A DNA stretch of 64,000 bases from Levilactobacillus brevis (GTDB lineage Bacteria; Bacillota; Bacilli; Lactobacillales; Lactobacillaceae). Made by a program: the position numbers and the translations under genes. Below, one piece after another: positions 16,673-24,318 of this stretch (the stretch's first letter is position 1; each line of letters begins with the position of its first letter). The stretch is from contig CP032931.1 of assembly GCA_003666485.1 (NCBI GenBank), forward strand, positions 2,294,001-2,358,000. The letters run 5' to 3'. Below the pieces are notes generated by a model, which saw only the letters and a program-made list of their open reading frames with translations, had not been told where the DNA came from and ran no database searches.

Positions 16673-17998
16673 CTACTTTTTCTGCAGCGACTTGCGTTTG
16701 GGGCTGACCCAGGTGCCCGACCCGAAGCCCAGGATGGTTTTCAGCGCCGGGATGAAGGTCATCACCACCGTGATGGGGTTGACCATCCAGTAAAACAGCA
16801 TGTAAAGCGGCGCAAACAGCATGTATTTCAACTTGATGCCATGGTGGTCTAGTAGTAACGCCGCCAGCAGCTGCATGAAACCGGCAAACAGCTCGAAGGT
16901 CACGAAGATGAAGGAGATCACGATGCCGTGAATGACCCGTTCGTAATCCCCGGTCACCAGGAAGACTCCCATGGTTGTGAAAAAGGCGATTGAGGTCAGC
17001 GTGAAGAAAAACGACCAGATGATCGACAGCGTGGAATCCACGAACATGGAAATCTGGTAGCGGTGAGCGATGGGATGCAGTAAAAACTTTTTAATATTGG
17101 TCAACCAGACCTCGGTCCCGCCCTGTGCCCAACGTTTCCGTTGCTTGTAGAGGTCATGCAGTGTCTCGGGGACGTTCATGTGAAAAATAACGTTCGGGGC
17201 AAATCGTGGGACGGCCCCAATCATTTGGTGGTCCCAGGCGATACTGATGTCCTCGGTGGCCCGGTTTTGCCGAAAGCCGCCCACGTCGATCAAGAAGTCC
17301 TTTTTGTACAGCGTGTTCGCCCCACTGTATGCATACATGGAGTCGTTGATGGCGGTCTGACTGCGCTTGATGACCCCCACGATGCTGGTAAACTCGACCG
17401 TTTGCGATTTACCCAACAAGCTGGACCGGTTTTGCACGTCCATGTTGGCCGTCACGGCCGAGGTGTTCATATCTCGGTCGCGCATGAAGAAATTCATATA
17501 CTTCATCAAAGCGTCCGGTTCGGGAATCGTGTCGGCGTCGTTACTGAGGATGTAGTCGCCCTTGGCAAAGTACATGCCGATGTTAAACGCATGGGCCTTC
17601 CCCTTGTTTTTCAGGATCTCCACCGTGCGCAACCGCGGGTATTTCTGCTGTAACCGCGCGATGATGGCGCCCGTGTCATCGCTGGACCCATCATTCATCA
17701 CCAACACTTCAAAATTGCTGTAATTCAGCTGGTCGAATAGGTAGGTGATGGTCTCCTCGATCATGACCTCCTCGTTGTGGGCGGGAATCATAATGGTAAT
17801 CATCGGCTGCTGATCAACCGGAATCTCGTGCCAGTCGGTATCCCGCTTATTGGTCTTCAAGAACCGATATGACAATGCGCCAGCAAACCAGAAGAACGAC
17901 CCGACGACCGGATACAGGCACAAAATTAGCAGGAAAATATTGCCCAGCGTCTGACCCCAGGTGGCTTTTAAAATGCTATCAATAAAAACGTTGACCAT
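16673..17998 (-). CDS. Processive family 2 glycosyltransferase (PgaC/HasA-like membrane synthase)
   Basis: 441 residues: an N-terminal membrane helix (about 15-40), a cytoplasmic GT-A domain (about 60-320) and three to four C-terminal helices. GT2 motifs are VLVMNDGSSDDT, the DAD in ILSNDADTIPEPDA, the acceptor TED in RATEDISIAWDH and the Q-x-x-R-W motif of processive enzymes (QRKRWAQGG). These are the marks of enzymes that polymerise and export beta-linked polysaccharides such as poly-N-acetylglucosamine or hyaluronan; the sugar cannot be told here. It is the last gene of a three-gene operon with the EAL protein and a small membrane protein. Confidence 0.93.
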   Translation of the reverse strand: MVNVFIDSILKATWGQTLGNIFLLILCLYPVVGSFFWFAGALSYRFLKTNKRDTDWHEIPVDQQPMITIMIPAHNEEVMIEETITYLFDQLNYSNFEVLVMNDGSSDDTGAIIARLQQKYPRLRTVEILKNKGKAHAFNIGMYFAKGDYILSNDADTIPEPDALMKYMNFFMRDRDMNTSAVTANMDVQNRSSLLGKSQTVEFTSIVGVIKRSQTAINDSMYAYSGANTLYKKDFLIDVGGFRQNRATEDISIAWDHQMIGAVPRFAPNVIFHMNVPETLHDLYKQRKRWAQGGTEVWLTNIKKFLLHPIAHRYQISMFVDSTLSIIWSFFFTLTSIAFFTTMGVFLVTGDYERVIHGIVISFIFVTFELFAGFMQLLAALLLDHHGIKLKYMLFAPLYMLFYWMVNPITVVMTFIPALKTILGFGSGTWVSPKRKSLQKK

Positions 17999-18007
17999 GG
18001 TCGCCCC

Positions 18008-18517
18008 CTATTTATCGTCCAAATCATTCAAATCGTGCTTACGGTACAAGTTCTGAATCTGGTCCGTGTCAAGATTTTGTTCCGGCTTGACCTGATACGT
18101 CCGGACGTTGTGGCGGAAGTCTTCATCCCCGAATCGGTCGTCCATGAACTTTTCTAGCTCAGTCTCCCGTTTCTTCTGGTTGATGGGATTAAATGTCGGC
18201 CATTGTTCGACGACGCGATCACGCTTCCGGTTTTGAATGATCGTCATCCCCACCGCAAACAGCGACACCATCACAAACGAAAACAACAGGAGGATGCCGA
18301 TGAATTTAATCTCAAAGATACCCTCTTGATACGACCAGAGATGCGGTACCCGCGGGTCATAAGCCGCCCAAAATGCCGTGACCGTCACCACGACCGGAAC
18401 TACGACGCACAGCCACCCAAAGATGGCGACCAGCGTCTGCCAAATTTTTCGACCCCAGTGGCCCTTTTCAAAGTATTCATCGGTATACAACTGTTGCTTC
18501 GTATCTTTCTTGGCCAT
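18008..18517 (-). CDS. Small two-helix membrane protein, PgaD-like accessory subunit
   Basis: 169 residues. Two hydrophobic helices (about 29-52 and 72-96) are followed by a long charged cytoplasmic tail rich in Lys, Asp and Glu. I see no enzymatic motif. Position between the EAL protein and the glycosyltransferase (start overlaps the EAL stop by one base; 9-bp gap to the synthase) and the overall layout resemble PgaD, which helps PgaC and binds c-di-GMP together with it. The analogy is one of architecture and context, not of clear sequence identity. Confidence 0.75.
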   Translation of the reverse strand: MAKKDTKQQLYTDEYFEKGHWGRKIWQTLVAIFGWLCVVVPVVVTVTAFWAAYDPRVPHLWSYQEGIFEIKFIGILLLFSFVMVSLFAVGMTIIQNRKRDRVVEQWPTFNPINQKKRETELEKFMDDRFGDEDFRHNVRTYQVKPEQNLDTDQIQNLYRKHDLNDLDDK

Positions 18518-19320
18518 TAATGCGGTGCCTCCTGCGGGTTCATTGGGCGGCCAAACCGATAACCTTGCCGCACCCGAATGTTCAACTGTTCTGCTAACTG
18601 CTCATCCGCTTCGTCTTCGACCCCCATGAGAATCAATTGGATGTCATTGTCCTGGGAAAGTTTGTTCCAAAATTGCAGGTTAAGATCCAACCATACCGAC
18701 GGATCTTCCTTGCGAAAGCTGCGCATCGAACACTTCAGGGAATCAACTTCCGGCAAGAGCCACTCAACACTTTTCAGATTGGCCAGGGTCGACCCCACGT
18801 TGTCGATGTCAAAGCGCATGCCGTAGGAACGAGCCTCGCGAATTCGCCGACTCAGCAGGCGTTTATTAATGTGATCTTGATGATTGGCCGTGTACTCAAC
18901 TGCCAGCGACATGGGTGTAATCTTGGAAATCGCCCAGCGCACAAAATAGCGAAAGTCTGGGCTGACAATTTGATCATATTCCAAGTTGATGGACAGCGTG
19001 ATGGGCTCAGTTGGCAACGACTTGAACGTATCCTCCAGTAAAAAGATTACCCGCTGCAACGGTAAGGAGTCCAACTGTTGGGGCAACGACCAGGACCCGT
19101 CGGCATTGTGTTGGCGTAACAGACACTCATACCCCGTGGTGTGACCACGAAAGTCGACCTGCTTTTGGATGAAATAGCGCAACGTAATTTCATGGTTCTC
19201 CAGGTAATTATTCGAATTTTTGCGCGAATACCAAAAATAGATGGCCACCGTGGCCAGCAACACTACGACCGCCACGCCGGTAATCCCCAACAACACTGCT
19301 TCTAGTTGCGCTAACGACAT
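18517..19320 (-). CDS. Membrane-anchored degenerate EAL-domain protein (probable c-di-GMP receptor)
   Basis: 267 residues: one N-terminal membrane helix (about 8-30) and an EAL domain (about 45-262). Recognisable motifs are YECLLRQ (EAL), LSINLEYD, AVEYTANHQ, and a C-terminal QGYRFGRPM. Several catalytic positions are changed: the DDFG metal motif reads IDNVG, the lysine motif KxD reads KCS, and EGVE reads MGVE. So hydrolysis of c-di-GMP is doubtful, while nucleotide binding is possible. It is the first gene of the exopolysaccharide-type operon, and its stop overlaps the next start, which suggests translational coupling. No GGDEF cyclase is in the window. Confidence 0.85.
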   Translation of the reverse strand: MSLAQLEAVLLGITGVAVVVLLATVAIYFWYSRKNSNNYLENHEITLRYFIQKQVDFRGHTTGYECLLRQHNADGSWSLPQQLDSLPLQRVIFLLEDTFKSLPTEPITLSINLEYDQIVSPDFRYFVRWAISKITPMSLAVEYTANHQDHINKRLLSRRIREARSYGMRFDIDNVGSTLANLKSVEWLLPEVDSLKCSMRSFRKEDPSVWLDLNLQFWNKLSQDNDIQLILMGVEDEADEQLAEQLNIRVRQGYRFGRPMNPQEAPH

Positions 19321-19489
19321 GCTTTAGTCCTCACTCCATCCGAATTTATTTGAATCATTGACTACCACCAATTCTAATATGTGGCGGGGGGATTTCAAGC
19401 GATTTACATCTGGGTTGTCACAAGCTGAGAAAATTGGGTAAGGATACGTTTGCAGGAATTCAACTACTACTATCGCTGTAAACGCTCAC

Positions 19490-19520
19490 CAGTAAACCTA
19501 GGAGCCCCCTAGGTTTACTG
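19490..19520. repeat. Perfect 13-bp inverted repeat with 5-base loop
   Basis: CAGTAAACCTAGG (19490-19502) and CCTAGGTTTACTG (19508-19520) are exact complements. No T run follows on either strand, so it is not a typical terminator. It lies about 170 bp ahead of the EAL operon start. Confidence 0.85.
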
Positions 19521-19807
19521 AAATCTCATTGGACCGGGGTTCAGTATAAATTGTCCACTAAGCAATTTAGGGTTTAAAACGTCATGTTGTTTATTAAAAA
19601 ATCCCAAGAATTTCGTTGATAGTCTATTCTGTTCTACAAATGCCTGTTTAATCGATTCTTGCGTATAGCAACTATCGGCATTTTAGATAATCATCGGCAT
19701 TTGCTAGTGACAAGTCGTGATTTGCTTAGGTCCGCACATGTAGCTTAAGCTGCCTAAACCACCAGCAATACCGTCCTCGCGAAGAAAGTTGAAAGTGCCC
19801 CCATCCC

Positions 19808-19890
19808 TGGCTGACGTAGGCTCCCGATTTCACCAATTTTAGTTGACAGAATACTGTCGTCCCGGGAGTCAACACGTTAAGTCTACTTTC
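19808..19890 (-). repeat. C element 1 (structured 83-bp intergenic repeat)
   Basis: On the minus strand it begins GAAAGTAGACTTA and ends GGAGCCTACGTCAGCCA. It has nested stems CTCCCG/CGGGAG and GACAG/CTGTC. About 77% identical to C element 2 (42293-42374). It starts 17 bases past the mecA terminator. Confidence 0.75.
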
Positions 19891-19906
19891 AATTTTTAGA
19901 GTCGAT

Positions 19907-19945
19907 AACAAAAAAGCCGAACACCCAATGGCATTCGACTTAAAG
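19907..19945 (-). terminator. Terminator after mecA
   Basis: AAGTCGAA/TTCGGCTT stem with a run of six Ts on the minus strand, 20 bases past the mecA stop. Confidence 0.8.
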
Positions 19946-19965
19946 GAAACTATTTTTCTATCAAA

Positions 19966-20694
19966 CTAATCACTCAAAAAGTGAAACCGTGTCAGTTCAA
20001 GTGCAGAGTGTTCCATAATTAACTGCCCATGTTCTGCTAAAACATCTGGGGCCACCTTGGTCCGTTCGGCGTATTCGTACGCCACGGCCAATTCGTCCTT
20101 GATGGACTCAAAGGATGACTCATTGGTGAAGAAGATCAATTCCAGATAGTAATCATGATTGTACCGATACAGGTTAGACGCCGCATTCTCCAGACGCAAG
20201 ACGCGGGCAACACTGATCATGTCTTCAAATGAATGTAACTTCACCACGCGAGTCGTCGTGGGCTGACCCTTGTCGTTCAAGTAATCTTCAATATTGTTGG
20301 AATCACTCGTTGTCGAATCCTGCAGGTGTCTCGTGTATTCCTGTGGGTCATCCGTTTCCAACAACCGTTCCTTAATCTGATCCGACACTTGATCGGGGTG
20401 AGCACTATCGACACTAGCATCGCCCTGGTTGTCGTCAGTCGAGGCATCATCCTCGTCTGTATTCTTACTGATAAACAACTCCAGACCGTTACGGTTCGGC
20501 AAAACTTGGAAGGTTACCGCGTCGTTGTCTTGGAATTGGTGATCAACGTCGACTTCCTCCAAAATACTATAGAAGAAGCCTTCGATTTGCTTGTGGTTAC
20601 CGAGTAGGTCTAAAACCGTAATGCCGCGTTCGCTTAAGTCGTCATTACCAATAACCACCCGAATCGTGTTTTCATTGATTCGTTCCATTTCCAT
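19966..20694 (-). CDS. mecA: ClpC adaptor protein MecA
   Basis: 242 residues. The N-terminal substrate-recognition domain (MEMERINENTIRVVIGNDDL, ERGITVLDLLGN) and the C-terminal ClpC-binding domain (SFEDMISVARVL, SNLYRYNHDYYLE) are linked by a long acidic Asp/Ser/Thr region. MecA delivers substrates such as competence regulators to ClpCP. I start at 20694 because AAAGGGG lies nine bases ahead; the GTG at 20703 is part of that site. It follows spxA, the same order as spxA-mecA in Bacillus, and both proteins act in ClpP-linked stress and competence control. A comG operon is in the same window. Confidence 0.95.
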   Translation of the reverse strand: MEMERINENTIRVVIGNDDLSERGITVLDLLGNHKQIEGFFYSILEEVDVDHQFQDNDAVTFQVLPNRNGLELFISKNTDEDDASTDDNQGDASVDSAHPDQVSDQIKERLLETDDPQEYTRHLQDSTTSDSNNIEDYLNDKGQPTTTRVVKLHSFEDMISVARVLRLENAASNLYRYNHDYYLELIFFTNESSFESIKDELAVAYEYAERTKVAPDVLAEHGQLIMEHSALELTRFHFLSD

Positions 20695-20840
20695 GAATAA
20701 CACCCCTTTCTCGTGGGTTTTGGGTATTGTCCTTGATACTCATTTTAGTCTATTTTACCGGCTTGTAAAGTCATCATACCAAAAAACCGGACTGCAAGTA
20801 ACATTTTCTCACAAATCCGGTCAGATGCAACTAATTAAGC

Positions 20841-21248
20841 TCAATTTGCGCCATTTACGAGTCGCTGGGCGCGCTGTAGTTCTAATGCGCGAACTTGCCG
20901 GGGCAAGAAACGCCGAATTTCTTCTTCATTGAACCCAACCTGCAGACGCTTATCGTCGACCATAATCGGCCGTCGTAAGATGCCCGGGTGTGTTTGAATC
21001 AATTTGTACAAGTCACGGAGCGGTAAATCGTCAAGGTCAACGGTCAATTCTTGATAGACCCGAGAACGCGTTGACACGATTTCTTCCGTCCCATCCTCGG
21101 TCAAACGCAAGATGGACTTGATTTCGTCAACCGTTAAGGGTTCGGAGAAGATATTTTGTTCACGGTACGCAATACCATGTTCTTCGAACCACAGACGGGC
21201 TTTGCGACAAGAGGTACAACTAGGTGAGGTGTAGAGCGTAACTGTCAT
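20841..21248 (-). CDS. spxA: Spx family transcriptional regulator
   Basis: 135 residues, ArsC fold. The redox switch C-T-S-C (about residues 11-14, in [15 protein letters not shown]) and the RNA polymerase alpha-binding features ([27 protein letters not shown]) are very close to Bacillus Spx, so this is a full-function type rather than a thiol reductase. Spx binds the RNA polymerase alpha subunit under disulfide stress. The ATG at 21248 has AAGGAGG eight bases upstream. A TATAAT box lies about 40 bp further up. Confidence 0.95.
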   Translation of the reverse strand: MTVTLYTSPSCTSCRKARLWFEEHGIAYREQNIFSEPLTVDEIKSILRLTEDGTEEIVSTRSRVYQELTVDLDDLPLRDLYKLIQTHPGILRRPIMVDDKRLQVGFNEEEIRRFLPRQVRALELQRAQRLVNGAN

Positions 21249-21451
21249 ATTCTTTTCCTCCTTCACGGTCAATAGATCTGTTTGATTAGCTCTATTATAC
21301 AGACTTTATGAGAAAAAGAAAGACCTTTCTTAAAAATATTTAATTTACAGTTTTACCCTATCTGACTATTATTGGACCAATATATTGTCTATAAACATCG
21401 TTTTGACAATTAAACGGTTTTGACCAATTAATTTTTATCGAATAAAAAGCA

Positions 21452-22192
21452 TTAGATTTCGTAAATAACTCCTGCTGAAACGACACTGACCTTGGTTGCC
21501 GAACCAGCAGCTGCCTGCGCCTCATCACCTAATTGGGCTAAATCGCCGGTCTGTGGCAAATGCGTCAACAGTAACCGGTTAACACCGGCTTGTTTGGCCA
21601 ATTGGCCCGCCTGCGTGGAGGTCAAATGCCACGCGGGACCCTGGTGGTCAGCATAAAAGTTGGTATCAGCCAACAACACGTCGACCCCCGTCGCCCATTC
21701 AGCGAGTCCCGCAAAGGCCGCCGTATCCGCTGTAAATGCCAGTGTGGCACCCGTTGCCGTCTCCGTGATACGTGGTGCGTACGCCGGGACCGGGTGATGC
21801 GTCGGCAAGAAATCAATGGTAAATGGCCCCAGGCTCAAGGTCTTGGCCGGGTCGTACGCCTGACCGACCGTGGCGTTGGGCCAGGTCAAGGCCCCAAAGT
21901 TCAACGGATCAGCGGTGTGTCCGTAAATCGGCAATACCGGTTCGGCCCGTTTGCCCGCCTTTAGCTGCCACAAGTACTGTAAGACACCGACATCGGCGGT
22001 ATGGTCGTGGTGATAATGCGTCAGTAGCACGGCGTTTAACTGTAAGGGGTCTAAGACCTTCTCTAAGGCCAGCAACGCCCCACTCCCACAATCGACCAGC
22101 AAATGGTAATCACCGCTTGTCAGCAGGTAACTACTGGTTCCCACGCCGTTGTGCGGATAACCTCCGTAACACCCAAGCACTGTCAATTTCAC
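21452..22192 (-). CDS. MBL-fold metal-dependent hydrolase
   Basis: 246 residues, a metallo-beta-lactamase fold of the RNase Z/YhfI-like type. Zinc motif HYHHDH in LLTHYHHDHTADVG, the first strand VLGCYGGYPHNGVGTSSYLL, then the further ligands in ALAFTADTAA-like (TLAFTADTAAFAG) and LLLTHLP. Small for RNase Z and lacking its exosite, so probably a ribonuclease-like or phosphodiesterase-type hydrolase of unknown substrate. I use the GTG at 22192 because AAAGGATG precedes it at a good distance; the ATG at 22201 overlaps that site. Confidence 0.88.
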   Translation of the reverse strand: MKLTVLGCYGGYPHNGVGTSSYLLTSGDYHLLVDCGSGALLALEKVLDPLQLNAVLLTHYHHDHTADVGVLQYLWQLKAGKRAEPVLPIYGHTADPLNFGALTWPNATVGQAYDPAKTLSLGPFTIDFLPTHHPVPAYAPRITETATGATLAFTADTAAFAGLAEWATGVDVLLADTNFYADHQGPAWHLTSTQAGQLAKQAGVNRLLLTHLPQTGDLAQLGDEAQAAAGSATKVSVVSAGVIYEI

Positions 22193-22316
22193 AAGAATCA
22201 TCCTTTCTTAATCCATTTATCTTCAGTTTAGCGCGGCAGTTAGAAAGTGTAAACGTTTCGCTTTTTTTCAGAAGAACCTTATAATAAAGGTAACAAACTA
22301 GTCAGGAGGGATGAGC

Positions 22317-22814
22317 ATGCTTCATGAATTAGCAACAACTTTTGGTAGCAAGGACTTGTTAGACAAGATCATTGCGGAGAACCCCGACCGAAAAATGATT
22401 CTCATGGCCGGCTCCGATGCCGATGAAGGTCTGCAACTGGTGGATGTCTCTGGTCAACCGACTGTCTTTAACGGTGGTCTGGCCTATCGGGTCCAACTCC
22501 ACCAAGGGTCCACCGAGTGGCAAGGCTTCTTCAGCTTCAAATACTTCACGTTTGATCAAGATACGGCGAAAGTCTTTGATGCCAAGGCCAACCGCTTGGC
22601 TAGTAACGGTCTCCCCAGTGGTATGACCGCGATGTACGTGTTAACCAAAGAAAAGAACGCCAATGAGTACGTGCTGCTCACCATTTGGGCGGACAGCGAT
22701 GCCTACGCACTGTGGCGTCACTCACCGGCCTTTGCGCCGTTTGATCCATACGCCGTTAGCGCCAACCATTTCCACAGCGCATCTTATCACCAAGTGACCG
22801 CTGACGAAAAATAA
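22317..22814 (+). CDS. HmoB-like antibiotic-biosynthesis-monooxygenase (ABM) domain protein
   Basis: 165 residues from the ATG at 22317 (GGAGG seven bases ahead). The C-terminal half (about 60-150) has the dimeric ABM ferredoxin-like pattern, ending YVLLTIWADSDAYALWRHSPAF, which resembles the Bacillus heme monooxygenase HmoB in both size and layout. The N-terminal half is an extra alpha/beta segment, as in HmoB. The catalytic Asn/His pattern cannot be confirmed by eye, so heme degradation is only a possibility. It is monocistronic with its own promoter region. Confidence 0.65.
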   Translation: MLHELATTFGSKDLLDKIIAENPDRKMILMAGSDADEGLQLVDVSGQPTVFNGGLAYRVQLHQGSTEWQGFFSFKYFTFDQDTAKVFDAKANRLASNGLPSGMTAMYVLTKEKNANEYVLLTIWADSDAYALWRHSPAFAPFDPYAVSANHFHSASYHQVTADEK

Positions 22815-22927
22815 TAGCTAATGTAGCTGGGACGTTGCCGTTCCGGCTTTTTTGTCGTCCAAATGGTTTCGTTGGCCGGAAATTCGCGGTACAATGGGCG
22901 TATTCTGTTTAGAAAGGTCGTGGTGAT

Positions 22928-24139
22928 TTGTTCACTGCTCATGCCAATGCAGCAACGACGAAGCTCTCACCGCTGCTGCCCTTAACACCGGACCAAGTCA
23001 AATTGGTCGACCGGATCTTTACCTTTACCACGACCCACCTCAATCAGCCCGGCCCCGCCATGTTCGCCGTTTATGGTGACGCAGGAACCGGTAAAAGCGT
23101 GGTCCTAGCCCACTTGTTCAACCGCATTCAAGAGGCTGCCAGAACGCAATCGACCAGCCCGTTAGCCGGAACGGAAAACTACTTACTGGTCAACCATCCA
23201 GAAATTCTCAAGGTCTATCGTGAGATCGCGGGTGACCAACCGCACCTCTTTAAGAAGGACATCCAACGACCCACCTCGCTGATCAACCAGATTAGTCAGG
23301 GCAAGCGCCACGCCGACGTGCTGGTCATTGACGAGGCACATTTACTGCTCTCCCAACCGGACCACTACAACAATTTCTATGGTCACAATCAACTAACGTC
23401 CTTGATGGCCACGACCAAGGTTATTATCGTGGTCTTTGACGAGACCCAGGTACTACGCCTCAAAAGTTACTGGACCGAGCAGCGGCTGGAAGCCTTGATG
23501 GCACCAGTCCCCCACGAGACGTATCGCCTCACCCACCAATTTCGCATGCAGGCCAACGATGAGCTGGTGCGCTGGATCAACGACTTCACTCACCAGCGAC
23601 TGCGGCCCCTGCCCCATTCTGGCGGAGCTAACTATGACCTGCGCGTCTTTGCGGATGCCGAAAAAATGCGTCAGGCCATCGTATCCCGTAATCAGAAAGT
23701 CGGTCTGTCACGCATCGTGTCGACTTCCGGCTACCCGTCCACGCTGGATGGCGGCAAGCACTACATCACGGAGGGCGCCTTCCACCTGCCCTGGGATCAG
23801 TACAACTACACGACAACGCCTTGGGCAGAACTGCCACAAACCATCGATGAGGTCGGGTCCATTTACACCTGCCAGGGATTTGACCTGAACTACGTCGGCA
23901 TCATCTTAGGCCCACCAATTGGCTTAGACGACCACGATCACCTGGTCATCCATCTCGACCGCTACACGGACGTCGAGGCCTTCAAACGTCGTGATGACTT
24001 AGATCCACAGAAGCTACAAGCCATTAAGCAACGTCTGATTTTAAATTCCATCAACGTCTTAATGAAACGTGGTGTCAAGGGCCTCTACATCTACGCCCAC
24101 GACCAACGCCTGAGTCACTACCTTCAGCAGAACCAGTAA
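22928..24139 (+). CDS. DUF2075-type P-loop ATPase
   Basis: 403 residues. Walker A is YGDAGTGKS (about residue 49), Walker B DVLVIDEAHLLL, then a helicase-like sensor VIIVVFDETQVL and a motif III/VI-like LTHQFRMQANDELVRW. These are features of the DUF2075 superfamily-1-like ATPases; no nuclease or protease domain is fused. The biological role is unknown; an RNA/DNA helicase-like function is inferred. The start is a TTG (22928) with AAAGG about ten bases upstream; no better start is in frame. A terminator follows the stop. Confidence 0.82.
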   Translation: MFTAHANAATTKLSPLLPLTPDQVKLVDRIFTFTTTHLNQPGPAMFAVYGDAGTGKSVVLAHLFNRIQEAARTQSTSPLAGTENYLLVNHPEILKVYREIAGDQPHLFKKDIQRPTSLINQISQGKRHADVLVIDEAHLLLSQPDHYNNFYGHNQLTSLMATTKVIIVVFDETQVLRLKSYWTEQRLEALMAPVPHETYRLTHQFRMQANDELVRWINDFTHQRLRPLPHSGGANYDLRVFADAEKMRQAIVSRNQKVGLSRIVSTSGYPSTLDGGKHYITEGAFHLPWDQYNYTTTPWAELPQTIDEVGSIYTCQGFDLNYVGIILGPPIGLDDHDHLVIHLDRYTDVEAFKRRDDLDPQKLQAIKQRLILNSINVLMKRGVKGLYIYAHDQRLSHYLQQNQ

Positions 24140-24143
24140 ACTA

Positions 24144-24178
24144 CTAGAGCCGAGGCCACTGCCTCAGGCTCTTTTTCG
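24144..24178 (+). terminator. Terminator after the DUF2075 gene
   Basis: GAGCCGAGGC pairs with GCCTCAGGCTC (one bulge) and is followed by TTTTT. Confidence 0.85.
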
Positions 24179-24250
24179 TCGGTCCCAAAGGAGGCCCCTC
24201 ACTAAAGCAGGCCTCCCTTAAATTCTAGTGTTGTTGCCCACATACTGGCT

Positions 24251-24292
24251 AAACGACTGAGCAGCGACGGGGCAGCGCTGCTCAGTCGTTTT
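24251..24292. terminator. 16-bp perfect hairpin with T run
   Basis: AAACGACTGAGCAGCG pairs perfectly with CGCTGCTCAGTCGTTT. A run of T at the right and A at the left makes it usable on both strands; it may be an old terminator of the tRNA operon side before IS insertion. Confidence 0.65.
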
Positions 24293-24318
24293 ACATTTCC
24301 CGTTAGATACCAAAAAAG

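Larger units (their letters stand above)
19321..19965. other. 645-bp non-coding stretch with perfect hairpin, C element and mecA terminator
   Basis: No credible gene. Includes the promoter side of the EAL operon (19321-19440), a 13-bp perfect hairpin (19490-19520), AT-rich filler without clear signals (19521-19730), C element 1 (19808-19890) and the mecA terminator. Confidence 0.7.

Noticed and set aside
19726-19911. 61-codon ORF on the minus strand
   Set aside because: It overlaps the structured C element 1, has no ribosome site and its frame is not kept in C element 2.
24251-24292. Hairpin as IS or integron attachment site
   Set aside because: It lies outside the exact IS 1 boundaries (24319-25750) and has T and A runs typical of a terminator.
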